From: Haloarchaeobius amylolyticus
Lineage (GTDB): Archaea; Halobacteriota; Halobacteria; Halobacteriales; Natrialbaceae
Direction: 5' to 3'
NCBI RefSeq assembly: GCF_026616195.1
Contig: NZ_JANHDH010000001.1
Span: 744,001 to 808,000 of the forward strand
Length of the DNA stretch: 64,000 nt
Numbering within the stretch: the first letter of the stretch is position 1; every line of letters begins with the position of its first letter. The translations under genes were made by a program, and so were the position numbers. Of this stretch, positions 26,633 through 34,561 are shown piece after piece. The notes beneath the pieces were generated by a model. That model saw only the letters and a program-made list of their open reading frames with translations, was not told where the DNA came from and did not search any database.

Positions 26633-27100
26633 TCAGTCGAGGTCGAGGCCGAGGTCCGATAGAATCGTCTCCGCGTGTTCCTCGGGGTCGACGCCCTCGT
26701 AGACGCGTTCGATGGCCCCGGACTCGTCGATGACGTACGTGTTCCGGAACACGCCGTCGAAGGTGTTCCCGAACATCTGCTTCTCGCCGTAGGACTCGTA
26801 GAGGGTCGACACCTCGCCGTCGGGGTCCGAGAGCAGGGTCACGGGCAGGTCGTGGTCCCCCTCGAACGTCTTGAGGTCGGAGACCTCGTCGTCGCTGACG
26901 CCGAGGACGGCGATGTCGTGGGTCTGGTACGCGTCCCAGTTGTCGCGGAACGAGCAGGCCTGCGTCGTGCAGCCCTCGGTGTTCGCGCGGGGATAGAAGT
27001 ACAGGACGACGCGCTGGCCGCGGTAGTCCGAGAGCGAGACCGAGTCGCCGTTCTGGTCGTGCAGTTCGAAGTCCGGAGCCGCCTCGCCTTCGTCGAGCAT
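26633..27100 (-). CDS. bcp: Thiol peroxidase, Bcp/PrxQ type
   Basis: A 155-residue peroxiredoxin that reduces peroxides with thioredoxin-type donors. The peroxidatic cysteine is C44 in NTEGC and the resolving cysteine is C49, the CxxxxC spacing of the alpha-type PrxQ/Bcp group. YFYPRANTEG and GVSDDEVSDLKTF are family hallmarks. It has the usual length and is cytosolic. The neighbouring MOSC gene on the same strand starts 40 bases downstream of its stop. Confidence 0.95.
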   Translation of the reverse strand: MLDEGEAAPDFELHDQNGDSVSLSDYRGQRVVLYFYPRANTEGCTTQACSFRDNWDAYQTHDIAVLGVSDDEVSDLKTFEGDHDLPVTLLSDPDGEVSTLYESYGEKQMFGNTFDGVFRNTYVIDESGAIERVYEGVDPEEHAETILSDLGLDLD

Positions 27101-27139
27101 AGCCCCGGCAACGAACAGGGCGCTTTAGTCGATTTCGTT

Positions 27140-27595
27140 TCAGCGCGGTTCGACGCCGTCCCCGACCGAAAGCGTCCCCGTCTCGATTATCTCGGCGCGC
27201 AGGCCGCCGCGGTGGACCAGCGAGGAGGCGACGCCGTCCTCGGTGAGCGATTCGAGGTACGAGCAGGGCTCGCACAGCTCGACGCCGCGACAGACCGCGT
27301 CGCCGACGCGGAACTCCGCGTCGACGAGGTGGTTCAGGGCGACGCCGCGGGTGGTGACGTTCCGCCGGTGTTCCCCCGGGTCGAGGGAGATATCGTAGTC
27401 GCGCTCGGCCGCCTCGATGGCCTCGACCTCGATGAGCGTGATACCCCGCGGTGTCCCGTCGGAGAACGTCCCCGACTCGTCGAAGTAGCGGTCCCCCCGG
27501 AGGCCCGCGCCGGCGACCGCCTCGACGGTTTCGACCGTCTCGACGGGGTCGCCGGACTCGCGTGCGATGTGGATGGACTCGACCGTCCCTGTCAT
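27140..27595 (-). CDS. MOSC-domain protein
   Basis: A 151-residue stand-alone MOSC domain. GLRGDRYF at about 31-38, GITLIEVEAIEA, PGEHRRNVTTRGVALNHL and the family cysteine in GVELCEPCSYLE are visible, followed by HRGGLRAEI. MOSC proteins bind sulfur or molybdenum-cofactor species and act as sulfur carriers or Moco sulfurases, or reduce N-hydroxylated compounds. Which applies cannot be told, and no moa/moe genes are nearby. Confidence 0.9.
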   Translation of the reverse strand: MTGTVESIHIARESGDPVETVETVEAVAGAGLRGDRYFDESGTFSDGTPRGITLIEVEAIEAAERDYDISLDPGEHRRNVTTRGVALNHLVDAEFRVGDAVCRGVELCEPCSYLESLTEDGVASSLVHRGGLRAEIIETGTLSVGDGVEPR

Positions 27596-27626
27596 GGCGA
27601 GTCCTTGGTGAACCCCCGAGAAAAAG

Positions 27627-28643
27627 CTACTCCAGTCGCTTCGCCGCGTCGCGTTCGACCAGCGGGTCGGCGTTGGCCGACGGGAGTTCGACCACGTCGT
27701 CGGCCGAGAGCGAGTACTCGCGCTCGTCGACGCCGAAGATGTCGCCCACGTCCCGGGTGATGAGCACCTCGGTCCGGTCGAGGTCCTCGTCGGTCGCGTC
27801 GGCGCCGGCCGCGGCCTCGCTGCCGCCGTCGGCTTCGCGGGACGGGACCGCCCCGTCGTCGCCTGCGCCCTCGTCGATGGGTTCCTGTGGCGGTGTGCCC
27901 TGTGGTGCGGGCTCGTCCCCACCAGCCGTGGTTTCGTCGCCGGCCGTGTCTCCCATCACGTCCGCGGCGGAGACGCCGCCGTCTTCTGTGGCCGACCCCG
28001 TGTCGGCGTCCGCGACCGCCCGCGCCTCGGCCGCAGAGATGTCTGGGTCGCTCCGTACGTCGTCCTCGTCGTCGGCCGGCTGGTCCGGTGTCGACGTGCC
28101 GGTCTGCTCCTCCGTGGCCGGCGGGTCGGTCGCGGGGTCGGGGTCGAACTCCGGCGCCGGGTCGGGGTCGGGCACGTCGTCCGTGGCCCCGACGTCGGCC
28201 CCGGCTCCCTCGCCCTCGTCGGCGGCGCGGGCGGCCGGCGTCGTCTCGGCCTCGCCCGCGACCACGTCGAGCATGTGCGCCTTGTTCTCCTCGATGCGGC
28301 TCACGAGGTCGTCGTAGAGCTGTCGTTCCTCGGCCGTGAGCCCCTGGACCTGCTCGGCGTTGGCCATGTCGGCGGCTGCGAGACTGGCCTGCTTGACCAA
28401 CTTGCCGAGCCGGCGCTCGTACAGCGACTCCGCGGCGTTCTTCGCCGTCTCTATCTCGTCGGTGAGGCGCTGGATCTCGGGCGAGGAGAAGGGGTCGTCG
28501 GCCTCGGCAGCCTTGCTCTCGCGTTTCGTCTTCAGTTCCTCGACGTACTCGGCGACCTCCTGGTAGAACGAGTCGCGCAGTTGCTGGAGCCCACCCTTCT
28601 GTCGTTCCGTGTCGAGCGCGGAGCGAAGTTCGTTCAGATTCAT
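27627..28643 (-). CDS. GINS complex subunit (Gins51-like)
   Basis: A 338-residue replication factor. The N-terminal helical A domain (about 1-135) starts MNLNELRSALDTERQKGG and includes ELKTKRESKAAEADDPFSSPEI. An acidic Ala/Asp/Glu/Pro/Thr linker of about 140 residues follows, then a small C-terminal B domain from about 285 (RTEVLITRDVGDIFGVDERE). The A-then-B order fits the Gins15/51 type. GINS joins MCM and Cdc45/GAN in the replicative helicase. The start overlaps the stop of priS (ATGA), a linkage known in archaea. The linker is much longer than in most archaeal homologs. Confidence 0.87.
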   Translation of the reverse strand: MNLNELRSALDTERQKGGLQQLRDSFYQEVAEYVEELKTKRESKAAEADDPFSSPEIQRLTDEIETAKNAAESLYERRLGKLVKQASLAAADMANAEQVQGLTAEERQLYDDLVSRIEENKAHMLDVVAGEAETTPAARAADEGEGAGADVGATDDVPDPDPAPEFDPDPATDPPATEEQTGTSTPDQPADDEDDVRSDPDISAAEARAVADADTGSATEDGGVSAADVMGDTAGDETTAGGDEPAPQGTPPQEPIDEGAGDDGAVPSREADGGSEAAAGADATDEDLDRTEVLITRDVGDIFGVDEREYSLSADDVVELPSANADPLVERDAAKRLE

Positions 28644-29812
28644 TCTTTCCCCTTCTCGGCCTGCCCGCGGGCCATCAAGAACACGCCCACGTACTCCGGT
28701 ACAGTGTGTGCGCCACGCTCCAACGTAAATGTACCGCCACCGAGGTGTACCTCGACCGGTTCGGTGACCGTGACCCGAATCTCGCTCCCGATGAAGGTGC
28801 GGGGAACCGCGTCGTGCAGCGGGTCGAAGTCCTCGAGGTCGGCCCGCGGGATGCGCGTCACCTCGAGGCCGCTCCCGCCGTGGAGGCTCCCCGGGAGCCG
28901 GATGAGTCGGTTGATGTCGGTCGTCACCGGCTCGTCGATGGGGGCGGTCTCCTCGGTGAACGTCTCCGCGGCGAGGCTGCGTGCGAGGGTCAGGAACGCC
29001 GGGTGGACGTCCACGTTGCCGGCGCGTATCTGGTCGACGTTCGTCCGCGCGGCGTTCAGGATGCCCTCGGCGCGGCCCTGCCCGATACCGTCGAGTTCCT
29101 GTAGGCGCGCCAGTGCGTCCTCGTCGTCGAGTTCGAGCAGGTCGTCGACGTACGCCTCGATGCGGCGCTGCACCCGGCGACTCCACCCGCCGGTGGTGTC
29201 GAGGGTCTTCTTGTCGGCCGGGGTCTTCCGGCCGATGCCGGCGACCGCCTCGTGCTGGAGCAACGTGTCGAAGTCCACGTCGGTCGCCAGCACGTAGTCG
29301 ACGATCTCGCGTCGGTGGCCGCGGCCGAGTTCCTTGACGCCCTCGTCGCGGACGTGGACGTGGTAGCCCCGGCCGCCCGAGAAGACGATGGTGAGGTCCT
29401 CGAAGCCGAAGTCGTCCTCCAGCAGCTCTAAGAGGCGGAAGAGCGCGCCCTTGCAGGTCTCGAGCATGTCGGCGTAGGCGTCCTCTTCGGGGTCGACGCC
29501 CGGCAGGTGGTCGGCGTCGAGGTCGAAGACGAGGTCCGAGGACCGCCAACCCTTCTTCGACATCGACCCCGCGCCGGGGTCGTCGTACCGCCCGGCCGAG
29601 AAGTAGACGTGGCGCGGGCGCTCGTCCGCGAGGAAGGTCCCGAGGTCGCCGATGTCCAGCCACGAGTTGTGCCGGACCATCGTCGTCCCACCGGCACTCC
29701 AGGTGACCCACCCCCACTCGCGCTCGTTCGCGTCCGGCGGCGGCGTCACCGACAGCTGTCGATAGTGGTCGCCGAAGCGACCGCGGAGGTACCGTCGGGT
29801 GCGCTCTTCCAT
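28640..29812 (-). CDS. priS: DNA primase small (catalytic) subunit PriS
   Basis: A 390-residue archaeo-eukaryotic primase that makes RNA/DNA primers with PriL. The catalytic acid pair is D97/D99 in VFDLDADH. SGGRGYHVHV (about 144-153) supplies the nucleotide-binding Ser/Arg/His motif. TTDINRLIRLPGSLHGGSG and the third catalytic region near IPRADLEDFDP follow. Cotranscribed and [15 protein letters not shown] coupled with the GINS gene downstream; priL is not in the window. Confidence 0.96.
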   Translation of the reverse strand: MEERTRRYLRGRFGDHYRQLSVTPPPDANEREWGWVTWSAGGTTMVRHNSWLDIGDLGTFLADERPRHVYFSAGRYDDPGAGSMSKKGWRSSDLVFDLDADHLPGVDPEEDAYADMLETCKGALFRLLELLEDDFGFEDLTIVFSGGRGYHVHVRDEGVKELGRGHRREIVDYVLATDVDFDTLLQHEAVAGIGRKTPADKKTLDTTGGWSRRVQRRIEAYVDDLLELDDEDALARLQELDGIGQGRAEGILNAARTNVDQIRAGNVDVHPAFLTLARSLAAETFTEETAPIDEPVTTDINRLIRLPGSLHGGSGLEVTRIPRADLEDFDPLHDAVPRTFIGSEIRVTVTEPVEVHLGGGTFTLERGAHTVPEYVGVFLMARGQAEKGKE

Positions 29813-29881
29813 GGCTCTCGATTCGTTAGAGGAGGCGTCTAAAGAACCTAGCGGAGTCGGTCGAGGGGCAGAGAAACAGTC

Positions 29882-30367
29882 CTACCGGCGCATGAACTCG
29901 GAGAGCCGCGCGGTCAGGCTCGCGTCGTCGCCGAGCTTCAGGTAGTAGGCGTCGCCGCCGTCCTCGTAGTAGTTGTCGATGCGTCGTTTGATGTCGAACC
30001 CGAGGTGTTCGTAGAACCGTAGCGCGTTCTCGTTCGTGGTCCGGGCGTGGCATGTCACGGAGCGGTGTTCCTCCGCGACCATCGCGACGAGCTTCTTCCC
30101 GATGTCCTCGCCGCGGTGGCTGGGGTCGACGGCGAGGAAGAGGATGTACCCGTCCCGGCGGACCGCACAGAACCCGATGATGGACGTGCTCGGGCCGTCC
30201 TCGACGAAGAGGTGGACCTTCGACCGCCGGTAGGCGTCGCTGAAGAAGCCCTTGCGCTGCTTGAGGACGCCCTCGCGCTGTCGGATGCGCTCTTTGAGCT
30301 GCCACGCATCCTCGACGTACTCGTCGTTCCCCGGACCGACGACGCGCGTGTCGATGTTGACGCTCAC
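29882..30367 (-). CDS. GNAT N-acetyltransferase
   Basis: A 161-residue acetyltransferase. The strand YILFLAVDPSHRG leads to the acetyl-CoA loop HRGEDIGKKLVAMV at about 95-108, and NALRFYEHLGFDIKRRIDNYY follows. The N-terminal helical part (DAWQLKERIRQREGVLKQRK) is typical of a haloarchaeal group. A GTG start (VSVNIDTR) is preferred over the upstream ATG because a strong TATA-like aattatat (about 30392-30400) lies 27-29 bases before it. The substrate is unknown. Confidence 0.87.
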   Translation of the reverse strand: MSVNIDTRVVGPGNDEYVEDAWQLKERIRQREGVLKQRKGFFSDAYRRSKVHLFVEDGPSTSIIGFCAVRRDGYILFLAVDPSHRGEDIGKKLVAMVAEEHRSVTCHARTTNENALRFYEHLGFDIKRRIDNYYEDGGDAYYLKLGDDASLTARLSEFMRR

Positions 30368-30510
30368 TGTTCTGATAGTGGAGGGCACGACGATATAATT
30401 CCACCGGCAGTCCGAAGTGATGTCGCCGCCAGCGGTGGGTCGCCTCGCCCGGGGTCGGTCGAACCCGTTTGGGTGTGGTTTTTCAACAGTATCGGTCCTT
30501 CACATGAACA

Positions 30511-31377
30511 ATGCTGTCAGCTGGTGGCGAAGAGTTCGAGCGGACTCGCGAGGCAGGTCGGACCGTCGTCGATACCATCAGGGACGCCTTCGTCGCCGGG
30601 CTCGCCATCGTGGTCCCGGTCATCGTGACGCTGGTGGTCCTCAACGTGCTCGCGGGCTACGTCTTCTCGACGCTCTCCGGGTTCGTCGAGTTCATCCAGG
30701 CGTACGACCTCAGCCCCGCCGAGGCACGGGTCTTCGCGGCCATCACGCCCGCGACGGCCGAACTCGTCCTGCAGATACTGACCCTGGTGGTGCTCACCGC
30801 GGTCATCCTCGGCCTCGGCTTCCTGACGCGGTTCACCTTCGGCGAGCGGTTCATCCAGTACGCCGACGACTTCATCGGCGCCATCCCCGGCGTCGGCTCG
30901 GTGTACGACGGCTTCCGCGAGATGTCGGACGTCATCGTCGAGAGCGACCAGCAGAACTTCCGCGACGTGAAACTCGTCGAGTTCCCGCAGGAGGACACCT
31001 ACACCCTCGGGTTCCTCACCGCCGACACCCCCGCGGCCCTCCAGGCCGCCGCCGGCCGCAACGACATGGTGACCGTCTTCCTCCCGCTGGCGCCCAACCC
31101 GGTGATGGGCGGGAACCTCGTCCACGTCCCCGAGCACCGCGTCGAGGACGTCGACATGACCGTCGAGGAGGGCATCCGGACCATCGTGACCAGCGGGGTC
31201 GCGACCGGCGACGGCTCCGCGAACGGCGATGCCCGCCTCTCCGAGGCCGAACTCAGCCAGATGGACGCCTTCCAGCAGGCCGAGGACCGGATGGGCCGGA
31301 GCGAGGCGGACGAGGCGACCGACCCCATCGACAACCGACAGACAGAGGCCGACGTGGCGAGTAGAGACGCCAAATGA
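30511..31377 (+). CDS. DUF502 family membrane protein
   Basis: A 288-residue protein. Two transmembrane helices (about 27-48 and 87-110: AGLAIVVPVIVTLVVLN and LVVLTAVILGLGFLTR) precede the DUF502 core: FIGAIPGVGSVYDGFREMSD, VKLVEFPQEDTYTLGFLTAD and VFLPLAPNPVMGGNLVHVP. The C-terminal 60 residues are acidic and cytosolic. The family is widespread but uncharacterised. Its stop overlaps the archease start (ATGA), so it is [12 protein letters not shown] with the RNA-ligase group. A TATA-like tttttcaa lies about 28 bases upstream. Confidence 0.9.
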   Translation: MLSAGGEEFERTREAGRTVVDTIRDAFVAGLAIVVPVIVTLVVLNVLAGYVFSTLSGFVEFIQAYDLSPAEARVFAAITPATAELVLQILTLVVLTAVILGLGFLTRFTFGERFIQYADDFIGAIPGVGSVYDGFREMSDVIVESDQQNFRDVKLVEFPQEDTYTLGFLTADTPAALQAAAGRNDMVTVFLPLAPNPVMGGNLVHVPEHRVEDVDMTVEEGIRTIVTSGVATGDGSANGDARLSEAELSQMDAFQQAEDRMGRSEADEATDPIDNRQTEADVASRDAK

Positions 31378-31784
31378 GTTTCCAGCTCCGGGACCACACC
31401 GCCGACGTGGCCGTCGAGGCCACCGGCGACAGCCTCGAGGAGACGTTCGCCGCGGTCGCCGACGGCCTCACCGCCGCGATGTGCGACGAGTGGCCGGACA
31501 CCGGCGACCGGTTCTCGTTCGCCCTCGACGCCGAGAACGCCGAGGCGCTCCTGTTCGACTACCTCGACCAGCTCATCTACGAGCGCGACGTGCGCCTCGT
31601 CCTCCCCGTCGAGAACGCGGCCAGTATCGCGGAGGCCGACGGCGAGTGGCACCTCGAGGGCAGCGCCCGCGGCGTCCCCCTCGACGAGGTCTCGGCCCGC
31701 GACATCAAGGCCGTCACCTACTCCGAGATGGCCGTCGAGGAGACCGCCGATGGCTGGCGGGCGTACGTCGTCCTCGACGTCTGA
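31374..31784 (+). CDS. Archease, RtcB activator
   Basis: A 136-residue archease, which speeds guanylylation and multiple turnover of the RtcB RNA ligase. Family motifs are DHTADVAVEATG at about 7-18, ALLFDYLDQLIYERD, GVPLDEVSARDIKAVTYS and a terminal VVLDV with the metal-site aspartate. It is coupled by overlap to the DUF502 gene and followed after 73 bases by rtcB, so it needs little further argument. Confidence 0.95.
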   Translation: MSFQLRDHTADVAVEATGDSLEETFAAVADGLTAAMCDEWPDTGDRFSFALDAENAEALLFDYLDQLIYERDVRLVLPVENAASIAEADGEWHLEGSARGVPLDEVSARDIKAVTYSEMAVEETADGWRAYVVLDV

Positions 31785-31857
31785 GGCGGTCGCCCCGACC
31801 GCTGCCGGCGGGACCATCAACGAAATCCTTTCCGGGGTGCCGCGTCCATCTTCGGGT

Positions 31858-33363
31858 ATGGACACCTACGACGCAGGCGACGTCACGCTCCGGAAGGTCC
31901 GTGACTACGTCTGGGAGATTCCGAAGGAAGGCGACATGCGCGTCCCGGCGCGCGTGCTCGCCAGCGAGTCGCTCCTGGACGAGATCAGCGACGACAAGAC
32001 GCTCGAACAGCTGAAGAACTCGACGCAGCTCCCCGGCATCACGAAGTACGCCATCTGCATGCCCGACGGCCACCAGGGCTACGGCTTCCCCGTCGGCGGG
32101 GTCGGCGCGATGGACGCCGAGAACGGCTGCATCTCACCCGGCGCGATCGGCTACGACATCAACTGCGGCGTCCGGATGATGAAGACGAACCTGACCTACG
32201 ACGACCTCCAGGGCCGCGAGGAGGAACTCGTCGAGGCGCTGTTCGCCAACATCCCCTCGGGCCTCGGCGGTGGCGGCGTCTTCGAGGGCACCATCGACGA
32301 CATCGAGAACATCCTCGACCACGGGATGGAGTGGGCGCTGGCCAACGACTGGGCCGTCCCCGAGGACCTCGAACACTGCGAGGACGAGGGCGTGCGCCAC
32401 GACGCCGACCCCTCGAAGATATCCCAGAAGGCGAAGGACCGCGGCAAGAACCAGGTCGGCAGCCTCGGCTCGGGCAACCACTTCCTCGAGGTCCAGCGCG
32501 TCACCGACGTCTACCGCGACGACGTGGCCGCAGAGTTCGGGCTGGAGGAGGACCAGATCGTCGTCCTCATCCACTGCGGGTCGCGCGGCCTCGGCCACCA
32601 GACCTGCACCGACTACCTGCGCAAGATCGAGAAGACCCACGCCGGCCTCCTCAAACAGCTCCCGGACAAGGAGCTGGCGGCGGCTCCCGCCGGCTCGCAA
32701 CTCGCCGACGACTACTACGGCGCGATGTGTGCCGCCATCAACTTCGCGTGGGTGAACCGCCAGCTCATCATGCACCGCACCCGGCAGGTGTTCGAGAAGG
32801 TGTTCGGCCGCGACTGGCAGGACATGGAGATGGACCTGCTGTACGACGTGGCCCACAACATCGGGAAGAAGGAGGTCCACGAGGTCGGCATCGACGCGGA
32901 CGGCGAGGCCGTCCCCGACGAGGACGCCGTCGACTTCGAGGAGCGCGAACTCTACGTCCACCGCAAGGGCGCGACCCGGGCCTTCCCGGCCGGACGCCCC
33001 GAACTCCCGCCCGCCTACCAGGGCGTCGGCCAGCCCATCATCATCCCCGGCAGCATGGGTGCGGGCAGCTACGTCCTCCGCGGCGGCGAACAGTCCATGA
33101 AGGAGACGTTCGGCTCGACCGCCCACGGTGCGGGCCGGCTGATGAGCCGCACCCAGGCGAAGAAGGACTACTGGGGCGGCGACGTGCAGGACGAACTCCG
33201 CGAGCAACAGCACATCTACGTCAAGGCCCAGTCCGGCGCGACCATCGCCGAGGAGGCCCCCGGCGTCTACAAGGACGTCGACGAGGTCGTCCGCGTCAGC
33301 GACGAACTCGGCATCGGTGACAAGGTCGTCCGGACCTTCCCCGTCTGCAACATCAAGGGCTGA
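31858..33363 (+). CDS. rtcB: RNA-splicing ligase RtcB
   Basis: A 501-residue GTP/Mn-dependent ligase that joins 2',3'-cyclic phosphate and 5'-OH ends during tRNA intron splicing and RNA repair. Visible are MPDGHQGYGFPVGGV, the metal cysteine C103 (INCGVRM), GSGNHFLEV, HCGSRGLGHQ and the guanylylated His at H423 (STAHGAGRLMSR). There is no intein. It starts 73 bases after archease; an AT-richer stretch (gaaatccttt) 30 bases before the ATG may give it its own promoter as well. Confidence 0.97.
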   Translation: MDTYDAGDVTLRKVRDYVWEIPKEGDMRVPARVLASESLLDEISDDKTLEQLKNSTQLPGITKYAICMPDGHQGYGFPVGGVGAMDAENGCISPGAIGYDINCGVRMMKTNLTYDDLQGREEELVEALFANIPSGLGGGGVFEGTIDDIENILDHGMEWALANDWAVPEDLEHCEDEGVRHDADPSKISQKAKDRGKNQVGSLGSGNHFLEVQRVTDVYRDDVAAEFGLEEDQIVVLIHCGSRGLGHQTCTDYLRKIEKTHAGLLKQLPDKELAAAPAGSQLADDYYGAMCAAINFAWVNRQLIMHRTRQVFEKVFGRDWQDMEMDLLYDVAHNIGKKEVHEVGIDADGEAVPDEDAVDFEERELYVHRKGATRAFPAGRPELPPAYQGVGQPIIIPGSMGAGSYVLRGGEQSMKETFGSTAHGAGRLMSRTQAKKDYWGGDVQDELREQQHIYVKAQSGATIAEEAPGVYKDVDEVVRVSDELGIGDKVVRTFPVCNIKG

Positions 33364-33375
33364 CCGCCCCTCTGC

Positions 33376-33636
33376 TCACTGCTCGTTGAGGCCGTGGCGT
33401 TCCTCGTCGGTCTTGTTCATACTGACCAGTTTGCCGAGGGCGAGTGCCACCGCGAGGCCGCCCAGGCCGTACGCCGCGACCAGCGACTGGAACTCGCCGA
33501 ATCCGAGCGCCTCGACGACGCTCTCGCTGATGCCGTACTTTCCGCCCCCGGCGGCGACGAGGGCGAGCAGGCTCGTCACGAGCAGGAACAGCGCGACGCC
33601 GGCGACGAGTCGCCGCTGGCCGTCAGAGAGCTTCAC
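33376..33636 (-). CDS. Small two-helix membrane protein
   Basis: An 86-residue protein of no recognised family. Two hydrophobic segments (about 10-29, LVAGVALFLLVTSLLALVAA, and 49-69) are separated by a GGGKYGISESVVEALGFGEF loop. The C-terminus is charged. The GTG start overlaps the stop of a 30-residue ORF (33633-33725), which suggests a small two-cistron operon. The gene converges with rtcB, 12 bases from its stop. Confidence 0.65.
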   Translation of the reverse strand: MKLSDGQRRLVAGVALFLLVTSLLALVAAGGGKYGISESVVEALGFGEFQSLVAAYGLGGLAVALALGKLVSMNKTDEERHGLNEQ

Positions 33637-33725
33637 ACCGACTCACCCGTCCTGTCGCCCAGAACGACTGCCGTAGCGACGACGAAGGGGACGGTCGCGG
33701 CCACGAGGGCAGCCGTCGTTCTCAT
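33633..33725 (-). CDS. 30-residue single-helix membrane microprotein
   Basis: The minus strand encodes MRTTAALVAATVPFVVATAV, then VLGDRTGESV and a stop: one hydrophobic helix (about 5-22) with a basic N-end and a charged tail. A GGTGAG ribosome-binding-like motif lies 6 bases before the ATG. The stop overlaps the GTG start of the next membrane gene (GTGA), a classic coupling arrangement. Such short ORFs arise by chance, so it is offered with moderate confidence. Confidence 0.45.
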   Translation of the reverse strand: MRTTAALVAATVPFVVATAVVLGDRTGESV

Positions 33726-33908
33726 CGTCTCTCACCGACTCCCGTGTCGCAGTTCAACCTTGTCCCCGGGTTTATCCGTGATGCCGCGGCCAGACGGGCC
33801 GTGGTCTGAACCCCACTGCATCCCGGCCGAGGCGGTCGCGCGGCACACCGGATGCGGGGCCGAGTACGGGTGCCGCCTGTTCGCCACGACGCGCCACGCA
33901 GCCGCTGC

Positions 33909-34121
33909 TCACTTCACCCGGTACGGGTTGTCGTCGTCGTCTTCGTCGTCGCCGTCGCCCGGGAACTGCTTGCGCGCGCTGAGCGTGATGCTCGCCTCCG
34001 GCGTGTCGTCGTCCTCCCAGGGGCTCTCGTAGACCGAGAGCTCCGTCTCCGTCACGTCCCAGCCCTGTTCCTCCAGCAGGCGCACGAGTTCGCGCTGGTG
34101 GTCGAGTATCTCGTCGTCCAT
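33909..34121 (-). CDS. Hypothetical acidic protein
   Basis: A 70-residue cytosolic protein, not recognised. A helix (DEILDHQRELVRLLEEQGW) is followed by strands (TETELSVYES, PEASITLSARKQF) and a disordered GDGDDEDDDDN tail, suggesting a small alpha-beta domain. The ATG is backed by a strong TATA-like box (atttttat, about 34145-34152) 27 bases upstream. The preceding GTG is one codon earlier. Confidence 0.65.
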   Translation of the reverse strand: MDDEILDHQRELVRLLEEQGWDVTETELSVYESPWEDDDTPEASITLSARKQFPGDGDDEDDDDNPYRVK

Positions 34122-34168
34122 CACCGGCCCTCAGAACAGCGCGAGATAAAAATCCACGCACCGGTTCC

Positions 34169-34468
34169 CTACACGTTGAAATCGAACCGGGGCCGGTCGA
34201 TGTCCGGCATCCGGTGAGAGACCTCCTCGCCGTCGGCGAACTTGACGAAGTTCAGGTAGAACGTCCGGCCACAGCCGTCCTGCTCGGGGTCCGCGTCGCC
34301 CAGACAGACGAACTCGACGCCGTCGGCGTCCTCGTACTCGCCCGTCGTGCTCTCGTAGGACCAGCCCTTGAGGGGCTCTCTGGTGACACACTTGTCCGCC
34401 ATGTAGGCGTCGCGCTCCAGGCTCGTGAGCGCGCCGCAGTACGGACAGTAGTACGTGACTTCGACCAT
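34169..34468 (-). CDS. Hypothetical zinc-ribbon protein
   Basis: A 99-residue protein with a CPYC pair at about 8-11 (YYCPYCGALTSLERDAYMAD) and further cysteines (CVTRE at 27, CLGD and CGRTF around 55-66), enough for a zinc site. The remainder is beta-rich (FYLNFVKFADGEEVSHR). Similar small CPxCG-type proteins are abundant in haloarchaea, and a few affect biofilm or stress. The specific role here is unknown. Confidence 0.7.
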   Translation of the reverse strand: MVEVTYYCPYCGALTSLERDAYMADKCVTREPLKGWSYESTTGEYEDADGVEFVCLGDADPEQDGCGRTFYLNFVKFADGEEVSHRMPDIDRPRFDFNV

Positions 34469-34561
34469 GCCGGTGGTTGGACCCGGAGCGTAATCAGTCG
34501 GCGGGTCGACCCGACCAGCGTAGTGGAAAGGATTTTGCCGGCTACCGCAGACGGTTCACAC

